Shown: positions 48,683 through 57,569 of the stretch, in pieces
How the letters are laid out: the number at the start of each line of letters is the position of its first letter
Position numbering within the stretch: the first letter of the stretch is position 1
Source: G963663495 sp963663495
GTDB lineage: Bacteria; Bacteroidota; Rhodothermia; Rhodothermales; Bin80
Assembly: GCA_963663495.1 (NCBI GenBank)
Contig: OY760427.1
Span: 4,464,001-4,528,000, forward strand
Direction: 5' to 3'
DNA length: 64,000 nucleotides
The notes under the pieces: generated by a model
What the model was told of the DNA's origin: nothing
Database searches by the model: none
Seen by the model: only the letters and a program-made list of their open reading frames with translations
Program-made: the position numbers and the translations under genes

Positions 48683-50779
48683 GGCAAGCTCGTGCAACAG
48701 GCGCAGTTCCATCTCATCAAACAATCCTTCCGGCGACGCTTCGGGTTCCTCGCGCCCCAGAAGCGTCATCAATAGCAGGCGCCACGCCATCACCATACAG
48801 ATCGTAATGGCATTGTGCAGACTCTTGGCCTGCCGCATACCCAGCCGCTCTACCGCACAGCCGCTCTTGAGCACACGGAACATGTCTTCCACACGCCACC
48901 GCAACACGTAGTAGCTTACCACCTCAATAGCTTGCTCCAGCGTCGTAACCTCTTGGGTCGTCAATAGATACCACTGTACCGGTCGCTCTCCGGCTGGCGG
49001 CTGCACCTCCCGAACATGAATCGCACTGACCTGCACCGGATCCTCCTGCGACTTACCCGGCGCCGGAAGCGATAGGCGGCGGAAACGTACCTGCATCCGC
49101 GCCAGACGGCCCGACCGCCCCTTATGCTTGACTCGACCTGACTTCACGCGGCGGCTCAAACGCGCAATCGGCACTTCCATGTGTCCTGCCGGACGGCCCG
49201 ACCGCATGGTCGCAAACAACTTGGGAGACTTTTTACCCAATAGCCGATTCACCTTGGCTCGCACCAATATGTCCACACGCCCTGCGCTGCGCTGCTGCGC
49301 CAGGATCGCAAACACATCCGCCTCGCGGTCCATGACACACAGCACACGGGTACGACCGCTCAGATGCGAGGCGGCTTCCGCTATGTCCCGCACGCCGTCT
49401 ATCCATAACTGTGTCTTAGGAGCAGGAGCCTCTTGGTCGGTTGTATAGGCACAGCGTAAGATCCCCAACGGCACACCGTCCTCACCCACCGCCAGCGTAG
49501 CGTGCAAATGCACTCCTTTTGCCTTTGATGTGGTCTGATTGTGCCCTATCACATCCAACCCCTCGCACGCCGGACGAGTACTGTAGCTGATGTCCGTGCC
49601 ATCCTGGATGCACAGCACCGTCCGTTGCGTACGCATCCGCTCTATCGTGCGATCACGATGCGGCTGCAAAATCTTCTCCGGCGTGATCTCGTTCTCGGCC
49701 GCTTTCTCCAAAAAACGGTAGTATCCCCGTATCCCCGCCCGATCAGCGTCCAGATTGGCCGTGATCAATTCTCCTGGAGTGCGTGAAAGCATGTTTACGC
49801 TATGTACTAACCGGTCCGAACGGCGTTTGTCCCCCAACGGTGCTCCACCAAACTCCTGTTCTGCCCATGTATCACTGGCCAGCCCCGCACCCACCTCCAG
49901 CTCGGGATACGCCTCCACAACCGGTACTCCAAGCTCCTGCCTCCAATCACCACCCAGATCATACACGAAAACCGCCTTCTTCTCTTTGGTGCATGCATTA
50001 CCAGGAGCATGACGCCCACGCCCCTTGGTTTTCCCCACACACTGAAACCCCGCAGCCCGAAAACACGTGCCGCGATGTTCGGGGCCCACAAAGGTCTCTA
50101 TCACCCACGGCACATACCCGTAACGGTTCTCAAAATCCTCTGGAAAACGACGCAATACCTTCCCCAGTGTATGGCTGGCAAGGTTCCTGATCCGCACCAT
50201 GGAGCGAATCAGGAACCGATTCAAACCCACGACATGGTCCCGGTAGTCCTCACGCTGCTCGTCCGACCACGCCATCCATCTGTCGCGCGCCTTCAGATAC
50301 AGCGCCGCAGCCGCAAAGCCTATCGCTCCGATGTAGCCATGCTCGCTCCCGACAAGATAGCGCAACTGCCGTCCGACAAACCGTGGCGCACACATCGGAT
50401 GCTCGGCCTCCACAAGCGTATTCCAGATCGCACGCTGCCCGGCATCTTCTACCAATTCCAACTCCAGGCCGCGCACATCCTTGAGCAACGTCGGCACTCC
50501 AACAGGCGCAGGTACCGGTTCGTCCAACAAACGAGGCACTGTGCTTCGGACCACGCGCTTCGGTGCAGGCAAGGACAGCGCACCCTCGGCTTCGAGTGTC
50601 TTGAGCGCCTGCAAACAACTGCTGTGCTGCACACGCCCTAAGGCATCATAAAAGCCAAACGCTTCACTCACACGGCGACTTATCGCTGTGCGACCATCGT
50701 CAGGATGCTGCTCCATGACCTCTGTCAACTCACATGGAGCGGCACGCAGTGTCTTCAGAATCTGATGTTGAACCACCAT
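48683..50779 (-). pseudogene. IS-C transposase, N-terminal and central part
   Basis: Starts MVVQHQILKTLRAAPCELTE at 50779. DruA-type N-terminus, DUF4338 core (VGRQLRYLVGSEHGYIGAIG, FAAAALYLKARDRWMAWSDE, SHTLGKVLRRFPEDFENRYG, YVPWVIETFVGPEHRGTC), then Tn5-like sites QDGTDISYS, CVMDREADVF and YYVLRWRVEDMFRVLKSGCA. Broken at LLHELA by IS-A copy 2; beyond that the reading continues into IS DNA. The remaining C-terminus is at 36605-36831. Confidence 0.92.
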
Positions 50780-50785
50780 GCCGCC

Positions 50786-50814
50786 AATCTAAGCGGCATG
50801 AATTGCAAAGTCAA
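50786..50814 (-). promoter_or_regulatory. Promoter of the IS-C transposase
   Basis: On the minus strand TTGACT (50814-50809), 17-bp spacer, TAGATT (50791-50786), then six bases to the ATG at 50779. Confidence 0.6.
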
Positions 50815-50852
50815 GTAGGGGTACCGGTTGAACGGTAGAGCTAGCCAAGTCA

Positions 50853-51095
50853 AATTTGTGCCTGCGCTCCAACACCGCAGGCGCCCAACGCGGAAAGCGG
50901 AAAGAGAAGGTAGGCAGAGGTGTGTCTACCCGACAGACGTCTTCCCAAAATCTCGGTAATGTGACCGCTATCGTGTCGGGAAAAGGGCCTAAACTGGTGT
51001 TTTCAGCCCCTCTCATGGTCGTCCCTACGCATGAACAACGCACAATCGGTCCTGCAGGTACCGAAACAGCACTTTTAGACCCGAACAGGGTACGA
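50853..51095 (+). repeat. Module R (partner at 7105-7358)
   Basis: Non-coding block matching the inverted module near 7.1-7.36 kb over about 240 bp. It lies between IS-C and the IS256-A right-end fragment and contains the inverted sequence GGTAGGCAG (50909-50917). Confidence 0.7.
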
Positions 51096-51110
51096 CATGA
51101 ATACTGCAGG

Positions 51111-51718
51111 ATTAGGGGGTAATAGCGCTATAGAGGCGCGGTGTAAGGCCTCTGTAGACGATGTACCGCGTCACTCGCCATGAGCGGAGGACACGCATGC
51201 CCCAGCCATAGCCGTATCGGAGCGCCCAAAAGGGCTGTTCTCAGACGTTCACTGAATAGCACCCAAAACCGCCGAAAACGCGCCAACGACGCCGTAAATC
51301 ACGCGTACAGTGATCAGTCCTGCCAATAAGACTGCCTACTGCCGGAACATGAGTTCGATCGTGGTACGATGCGTGCGGTATTGGATGGCGCGTTTAGGTC
51401 GTTACACCCGCGTGGAAGGTTAGCATACCTGCAGATGGTACGCTTGAATCCGCTACCGCGGTGTCAGCGCGTGCAAAAAGGGCTCATATAGGTTGTTCAG
51501 TAAGGAGAAACGCGCCTGAATCTGCCTGCAACACGGCAACGACACCGTAAATCACGCGGCAGATACTTGCGGGCTTGATAACCGCTGCAAAAGCCCATAA
51601 TTCTTTGATCAGAACTACAATCAGGGGTGTCAGGACGAGCGCAGAATCTGTACATTATAGCTGTTCCAGCCGGCACCGACCGGATTTTCAGCCAACAAGG
51701 AATGGCACGCCGCCGGCT
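51111..51718 (+). mobile_element. Truncated right end of an IS256-A-type element
   Basis: Nearly identical to 19411-19529 joined to 21622-22118, without the IS66, so it shows the IS66 empty site. It includes one structured module (51128-51157), one AACGCGCCAACGACGCC block (about 51280), one 97-bp motif (51461-51559) and the terminal repeat (51690-51718). No transposase is present. Confidence 0.9.
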
Positions 51719-51866
51719 ATCAGCGAAATGCAGAGCACCAAAGCCCCAACCGCCGCAGCAAGAACTACAGCAGGTTGGTCGGTAGAGATCTGGAGAGCCT
51801 TATCCAGAGGGCCCTCGATAAAGCGCCCAAGCAGGCGATTCGCCCTTAACTGTACTTCCGCCTTCT
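51688..51866 (-). pseudogene. Possible membrane-protein C-terminal fragment
   Basis: An open minus-strand frame reads KAEVQLRANRLLGRFIEGPL and then a hydrophobic segment AVVLAAAVGALVLCISLIAG, ending in codons contributed by the IS256 end. Protein-like, but short and without a start. Host gene remnant between two IS. Confidence 0.3.
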
Positions 51867-51877
51867 AGCGAATCCGA

Positions 51878-53269
51878 ATGCAAGACCCCGACTCTGGCTT
51901 CTTGTTCACATGCGAGTTCAATAAATCCGTAAAGGTTGTGGGTTCCGTGGCCGATAGTTTAATATCGGATGCGGGAGGCCTTCCGATATGGCAGGTGATG
52001 ACAGTCACCAACGTTGTAAACCGACTTGCTTCCATGAATGTGGACAATCGGGACCAGGATCAGATTAGGCACAGTCTTCCAGAGTTATTGCAGCAGTTAT
52101 TGCTGCAATACATGCAGGAATGGGCACGTCAGACAGATGCGGACAGGCACCGCAGGGACCCTGCGATGCGCGTGGATACCTCTTCCAAGAGGGGTATGGA
52201 GCCGTTACAGGACGACAGGTCCCCGGCATCCCATCCGAGCATGTCTCGTCTGGTGAGCATGTTGGCCGGTCAAGAGAATTTCAAGCAGTTGCGCCATTTT
52301 GTGGAGGCATTCGCCATGGAGCACCTGCTGCGGCGTGGTGACGGGAAGCGCCGCAGTGAGTTGGTCGTTGATATCGACGGTGTACCGGTAGACGACCATG
52401 GTAAGCAGCAGGGCAGCAAGTGGAATGGGAATTACAAGCGCACCATCTTTCTGCCCCTTATCGCCATATGCGGTGAGACGGGCGACATGTTGGGGGCGGA
52501 ATTGCGAGGGGGCACGCAGAATGTGGTGAACGACTGCTACGGTTTCATTCGGCGCATTGCACTGGAGTTGCGTAAACATGTGGCCGACAAGGTCATTCTC
52601 CGATTGGATGCAGGCTTAAACGATGGCGAGCTATATGGTAAGCTGGAGAACGGCGGTATTAGCTATGTGATGCGTTTGAAAGGAAACAAGGCACTAGACA
52701 GGCTTGCTGAGCCTCGTTTGTGGGGTGATCAACCACCGCACCGATGCTGTCACGAACTACGCTACCGTGCAGAGAGTTGGTCTGTAGAGCGTCGTATGGT
52801 GCTCATGGTTGATCCGATGCCGGGAGAGCTTTTCCCGCGGCATTACTTTCTGATCACCAATCTGGATGCAGAAGCCTATCCGGCAGAGGAGCTTGTGAAG
52901 CTGTACCGGAAAAGAGGAAAGGCGGAAAAGTACTTCGGGAAGATGCGTGCGGTCTGCTCTATGTCACAGTCTTCGGTAGCCCGTCCGAACATGCACTATA
53001 AGGGCTGGCCTGTAGTGCGGGAGCCTGACGAATCGGAGCAGGAAGACGAGATCCGAGCCGAAAACGAGGTCCTGCTACAGGTCTACACCCTAGTGTATCA
53101 GCTTCTGCATGTGGGACGCTGATTCATGCGGGAGCCCGACGGATCCCACGTGAGTCTGACCACCTTCCGCGAGCGTGTATTCCGTGTATTCAAGGTGGGG
53201 GCCCGCTTCGCACGACACGCGCACAACATCGTTGTCCACATGAATAGCCGCGTGGAAAATAGATACTGA
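51878..53269 (+). pseudogene. IS1380-family transposase with an in-frame stop
   Basis: 414 aa to a TGA at 53120-53122, then the same frame continues 48 codons (FMREPDGSHVSLTTFRERVF, ARFARHARNIVVHMNSRVEN) to TGA at 53269. Together they make a full-length IS1380-type protein. Core motifs: LVVDIDGVPVDDHGKQQGSK, LRLDAGLNDGELYGKLENG, FLITNLDAEA, LYRKRGKAEKYFGKMRA. The stop lies between VYQLLHVGR and the conserved C-terminal helix. Probably a nonsense mutation. Element ends were not identified. Confidence 0.85.
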
Positions 53270-53633
53270 ACCACGGCTGTGGCGATGACCAAGGCAGCCA
53301 GCAAACCCGCCCTCCCCTGCTCAATGCCTCAATTGCGATGGCAATAAAGGCGCCGGAGCTGCCCGTCATGAAAATGCTGCCAGATCGCGCGCCGCCGAAG
53401 GGTAGTGCTAGGCGATTCGAACCAGCCCCACCTACAGCAACCCTCGCAAGTATCGCGCCTCCCAAGCGCGCTTCACAATGGTAACGACCAAAGCCTTAAC
53501 GGATACGCTGAGTATTGTAGGCTTGGCACCTATCGCAACTCCCAAGAAATACAGGGCCTCGCTCTTGGGGCTCCAACAGGACATCGGCGCTGATGCGGCC
53601 CCCGGTCTGGCTCATCCTATAGACAGGTCATTA
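53270..53633. other. Degenerate region between IS1380 and IS1182
   Basis: Overlapping minus-strand frames show short protein-like, hydrophobic stretches (KALVVTIVKRAWEARYLRG; SGSIFMTGSSGAFIAIAIEA) in different frames. Possibly remains of the same membrane-protein gene as 51688-51866, but this cannot be shown. Confidence 0.3.
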
Positions 53634-55554
53634 GTGTTTGCCAGAAAAAGGTAGGAGGGCTGAAAAACGGCGAAACAAGGCCGTTTGATACTCGTTCTAT
53701 CCATCTGTAAGCGTTACGGTTACAGGTGGATATGAGCCATACCGTATTTGCACATTGCAGATTATTCAGCCAGCGTGTCTCTAACGAATGTTTGGCCAAA
53801 TCCTTCTGTTTCGGGCGTTTTCATCGATATAAGGCCCCTTGGGGCCGATTATTCATACGATTAATACCATGCGGATTGTAGAGGATACACAGTTTAAGCT
53901 CGGGCAGGTCCCCATTGAAGAGATGACCTTCCACCCCAAAGACCGGGACGATATACCGGCAGTGCTAAAAGGTCTGCAGCACCTGTATTGCGACCCAACG
54001 GCTCGGCAGAAGATCTTTGAGATCCTGGAGAAGCAGTTGCTTCCGAATATTGATTTGCAGCGTGGTCGTCCGGGGATGGCACTTTGGCGCGTCTTTGTCT
54101 TGGGGGTATTGAAGCAGGCCCTCAACTGCGACTTTGATCGTTTGAGGAGCCTGGCCGCCAATCATTTGGAGGTGCGCCAGATGCTGGGGCATACGAATTT
54201 CTGGGACGAGCCTGTCTATCAGCTGCAGACCGTTATTGATAACGTAAGCCTGCTAACAGCGGACATCCTGAAGCAGATCAACGATGCGGTGGTGGCTTGC
54301 GGTCACCGATTGGTAGAACAGGAGCCAGAGGAGCCGCTTCGTTGCCGGGTTGATTCGGCGGTGGCCAAAGCGAATGTGGAGTGGCCTACGGATGTTCGTT
54401 TGTTGTGGGAATCGATGCGGTGCCTGATTCGGGAGTTGCATTGCGCATGTGAGGCGCACAGCCTTGCGGGCTGGCGCAAGGCTGTGTACTGGAGTCGTAC
54501 CTTGAAGAAGGCCTTCAACCGGGTGCGTACGCACCGTCAGTGGCGTGATGAGTCGAAGGTGAGAAAGTATGTGAAGATGTGTCGTGTTCTGATTGAGCGT
54601 GCGGAGAGCAGTGTCAGCGTGTTGAAGGAGAAAGACGCGGATCTTGAGGAGGTGTTGCGGTACTTGGCAGATGCACAAAGGCAGATAGATCAAGTAGATA
54701 GGCGTCTATTGAAGGGGGAGGTGATTCCGCATGATGAGAAGGTATTTTCGATACATGAGCCGCATACTCGTTGGATCACCAAGGGGAAGGCGGGGGTGAT
54801 TGCGGAGTTGGGTCTGCCGGTATGCGTGCTGGAGGATCAGCATCAGTTGATATTGAGGCATCAGATACTGCACGAGGGGGTGGATTCGGATATGATTGTG
54901 GGGTTTATGAAGGAAGCGAAGGATCGGTATCCGGCGATCACATCGTGCAGCATGGATAAGGGGTACTCATCGGTAAAGAACCGTAAGGCGCTGGAGCCGG
55001 TGTTGGACACGGTGATCATGCCGAAGAGGGGTAAGTTGAGCAAAGCGGACAAGGAGAGGGAATCCGATCCGAAGTTTGTGGAGGGTCGTCGTCAGCATCC
55101 GGCAGTGGAGTCGGCGATCAACAATTTGAATCATCGGGGCCTGGGTTTGATACGGACCCGTGGCAAGGAAGGCTTTGTTCGCACGGTGGCGCTGGTAGTG
55201 GTAGCGGCGAATGTGCACCGTATCGGACAGATAGTGAAGCGGAGCGAGGAGCGACGAAGGCGGTGCGAGCAGGCCCGCAAGCGCGCGGCGTAGGTACTCG
55301 CGCGAGCGTCTTCAGCACAGAATCAAGGTAGCCTGCAAGGGCGAGAGGCCAACGTATGTTCATGCCTCGCTGATGGACGACAAAAACACGTCTGATCAAC
55401 GTCAAAACCCTAGGATTGCCGGCGTGAGCGGACAAAGTCGGCACCGTTACCGTCGAAAAATCCTTGCTCGCTTGTCATTCCGATCCCCAATTCGAATTCC
55501 AGCCCCCCACTCAGCCAAGAGTCGCTCGCAAGACCATACTTTTCTGGCAAACAC
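53634..55554 (+). mobile_element. IS1182-family element, copy 1
   Basis: 1921 bp with ends GTGTTTGCCAGAAAAAGG and, inverted, GTGTTTGCCAGAAAAGTATG. Same length and almost identical to 60111-62031. No clear target duplication here. Confidence 0.92.
53869..55293 (+). CDS. IS1182-family transposase
   Basis: 474 aa from MRIVEDTQFKLGQVPIEEM (a TTG start ten codons upstream is less likely). DDE-type protein: CRVDSAVAKANVEWPTDVRL carries the first Asp, SCSMDKGYSSVKNRK the second, and HPAVESAINNLNHRGLGLIR the Glu. C-terminal basic tail RRRCEQARKRAA. Intact. A conserved hairpin lies between the element end and the gene. Confidence 0.93.
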   Translation: MRIVEDTQFKLGQVPIEEMTFHPKDRDDIPAVLKGLQHLYCDPTARQKIFEILEKQLLPNIDLQRGRPGMALWRVFVLGVLKQALNCDFDRLRSLAANHLEVRQMLGHTNFWDEPVYQLQTVIDNVSLLTADILKQINDAVVACGHRLVEQEPEEPLRCRVDSAVAKANVEWPTDVRLLWESMRCLIRELHCACEAHSLAGWRKAVYWSRTLKKAFNRVRTHRQWRDESKVRKYVKMCRVLIERAESSVSVLKEKDADLEEVLRYLADAQRQIDQVDRRLLKGEVIPHDEKVFSIHEPHTRWITKGKAGVIAELGLPVCVLEDQHQLILRHQILHEGVDSDMIVGFMKEAKDRYPAITSCSMDKGYSSVKNRKALEPVLDTVIMPKRGKLSKADKERESDPKFVEGRRQHPAVESAINNLNHRGLGLIRTRGKEGFVRTVALVVVAANVHRIGQIVKRSEERRRRCEQARKRAA

Positions 55555-55586
55555 TACTTAACACATGTCGCCACTAAATCTTCTGA

Positions 55587-56057
55587 TCATCTCGGTTTAG
55601 ACGGGCATACTTCGTGTTTAGTGTCGTACCAAACAATTTTAAACCTATTGCCATGAACCACGCCATATAAACGTTTCTTGCCGTCTAGTCTCAGGGAATA
55701 AAGTTCGTCCAAGTCTTCCAACTCCAATTGTTTCAGGTCCTTGCGGGCATTCTTTATGAGGTCTTCGATAGCCACATGATGATGTCTAGTGCCAGACCTA
55801 CGTCCACTGGTTTCATTGGCTATTTCAGCCCATTTTCTCTGTTCAAAGTGTTGAAGCTTAGGAAGGATCTCATGACACCAGTCTCGCCTGAATACCTCTG
55901 TTGTGAAGCCCCAGCTGCCATGGTAGTCAGCGAGTTCGAGCGACCAATCGAACTTATTGTGACAGGATTTCAGGTCTTGGTCCGTGACAATGCCTTGCAC
56001 TCTCTTTCCGCCGCTCGGCACATTAGCAGCATGCGCCGGCCTCCGTCTTCGAGCCAT
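55587..56057 (-). CDS. Putative toxin of a Panacea-type toxin-antitoxin pair
   Basis: 156 aa. The C-terminal half has a RelE/HigB-like beta pattern: LEDLDELYSLRLDGKKRLYG, VVHGNRFKIVWYDTKHEVC, and ends PSKPR. The first half has KFDWSLELADYHGSWGF and WCHEILPKLQHFEQRKWAEI. It starts two bases after the upstream Panacea-domain gene, so the two are coupled. Toxin identity is inferred from the partner and the RelE-like end, not from a firm family match. Confidence 0.7.
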   Translation of the reverse strand: MARRRRPAHAANVPSGGKRVQGIVTDQDLKSCHNKFDWSLELADYHGSWGFTTEVFRRDWCHEILPKLQHFEQRKWAEIANETSGRRSGTRHHHVAIEDLIKNARKDLKQLELEDLDELYSLRLDGKKRLYGVVHGNRFKIVWYDTKHEVCPSKPR

Positions 56058-56059
56058 CC

Positions 56060-56512
56060 CTATTCAGACAGTCTATCCTCTTCCGTAAGACTTTCATAGT
56101 ATTCCGCCATTGACTCAAGGCTTATAACGGAATTGCCTCGGACCCTAGGAGGAATTCCTTTTCTTGCTTCCTGCCAGGGAGCCTCCATATGAGTCAAGTT
56201 GCTTAGCCATTGAGGGGACCTATCCCCATAGTAGCGCAATACAGCATCAACGGTTTCTTTTTGAACTTTGCTCAAGGCGCTTGCGTCACCTGTCTCGACT
56301 TCGCTTATACGGAATTGGCCCCGGTGCAATTCATAGAGGGCCGGGCAGACAGGGCCGTTGATCCACGCTTCAATCTGCTCATTGAATAGCGCTTCGTCGT
56401 CCCACACGAGGGACCATGCTTGGCAATAGTACACAAGCTTCTGGAGCTTCCACGTTGTGACAGCCCCTTTTTTTTCGAGTATATAGGCGGCTATGTTTTT
56501 TGCCGAGGTCAT
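56060..56512 (-). CDS. Panacea-domain (SocA/DUF4065-like) antitoxin
   Basis: 150 aa with the signature of this family: AAYILEKKGAVTTWKLQKLVYYCQAW (helical start), EQIEAWINGPVCPALYELHR, a central VDAVLRYYGDRSPQWLSNLTH and the final ISLESMAEYYESL. Panacea proteins neutralise diverse toxins encoded next to them and in SocAB act as a proteolytic adaptor. It is the first gene of a two-gene operon with 55587-56057. Confidence 0.88.
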   Translation of the reverse strand: MTSAKNIAAYILEKKGAVTTWKLQKLVYYCQAWSLVWDDEALFNEQIEAWINGPVCPALYELHRGQFRISEVETGDASALSKVQKETVDAVLRYYGDRSPQWLSNLTHMEAPWQEARKGIPPRVRGNSVISLESMAEYYESLTEEDRLSE

Positions 56513-56737
56513 TGTGTGTTAAAATCGGGTTAGCTGCAGTGAAAATATGCATTTTGAATATATTCATAGTATGATACTGGTTATATCTCGTAATGTTCAA
56601 GACAACTAAGCTTTTTTGCGATCTGACGCAGACAACTAGGAGGGCTCGATTGCCTCTAATAGTCTATTCCTGGACTGCCTTGCTGCCTGATCCGGCGATA
56701 TTATTTGGAACCGGGGGGTTTGTGTCTAAAGTCAATA

Positions 56738-57304
56738 TTATTGGTGGTTGCGACGATTAAGGTCACCTGAAGAATGGAAATGAACCTTCGGGGCCGAGCA
56801 GCAAGCAACGAAGCGGATCTGCCATCCATCGTGCTTGAGGTCGACCGTTTGCTTCGTCTGCCTGTCGTTGGGTGTTGCAGTCGGATCTCTAGGAACAGCG
56901 GACAGCTTCGGCGTGATCAAGTCGGAGAAATTGACTATCTGGAACCCAACGGACAGAAGGCGTTGCTGGGCGCCCCATTCCATCGCAGCAGCGAAGGCGC
57001 CGATCGAGCGCGGCGGTTCCGTTGAGTACGCGACGACATTCCTCGTTGTGAAGTCCGGCAGTTCCACGGTTAAGGAATCAAGATCGAGTCCGACTGGTTC
57101 GTCAGTCTCGATGCCCGGTGACGGCAGTCGACGCGGAAGCGTCGAGCCCCACGCATCAACGCAGCGATCTCCGGCCTCAACGCGGAACCGGCCTTCGTAC
57201 AGCAGGATCGGCTCGTTCCCGTCGTTCTGTAGATACTGCTGGAACATGATCCGTCCGCGAATCGGGGCTCCAGGGAAGCCGGATGCATCAAGCAATCTGC
57301 ACAA
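56738..57304 (-). CDS. Hypothetical protein, 188 aa
   Basis: Plausible soluble protein: ILLYEGRFRVEAGDRCVDAW, VGLDLDSLTVELPDFTTRNV, IGAFAAAMEWGAQQRLLSVG, VDLKHDGWQIRFVA. Family unknown. Competing frames exist on both strands, and the N-terminus may be truncated, since the region upstream (to 57492) shows no clear continuation. Confidence 0.4.
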   Translation of the reverse strand: MCRLLDASGFPGAPIRGRIMFQQYLQNDGNEPILLYEGRFRVEAGDRCVDAWGSTLPRRLPSPGIETDEPVGLDLDSLTVELPDFTTRNVVAYSTEPPRSIGAFAAAMEWGAQQRLLSVGFQIVNFSDLITPKLSAVPRDPTATPNDRQTKQTVDLKHDGWQIRFVACCSAPKVHFHSSGDLNRRNHQ

Positions 57305-57569
57305 TCCCTCCGCTCCGAAACAGGTCCCGATCGGTTCACGTCAGCGGATAGCCGGTCCCGCTCGCTGATCGTTGAGACCGAATCCGCCCACCGGAGTCTG
57401 CCTCTGAGAAAACGTGATTTTCGGACGCCGACTCGAAAAAGCGGTCGCTCAATAGGTGTCGGGCCATTTTGGGAAGTCCCAATGATTGACACCGGTTTGC
57501 CGCCCTTGCGATCCGATCCGATCGGATTTGATCTGATGGTAAGCGTGGAAGGTCGTGCAGTCCCAGTTA

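Larger units (their letters stand above)
36605..50842 (-). mobile_element. IS-C: DruA/Tn5-type IS, outermost layer of a four-level nest
   Basis: Two parts, 36605-36831 and 48683 to about 50840, separated by IS-A copy 2 with a perfect 8-bp duplication GGCAAGCT (36824-36831, 48683-48690). Coordinates cover the transposase gene and promoter; the true ends are not determined. A CTGCCTACC-type end, inverted, occurs at 50909-50917 and could be the right terminus. Confidence 0.75.
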
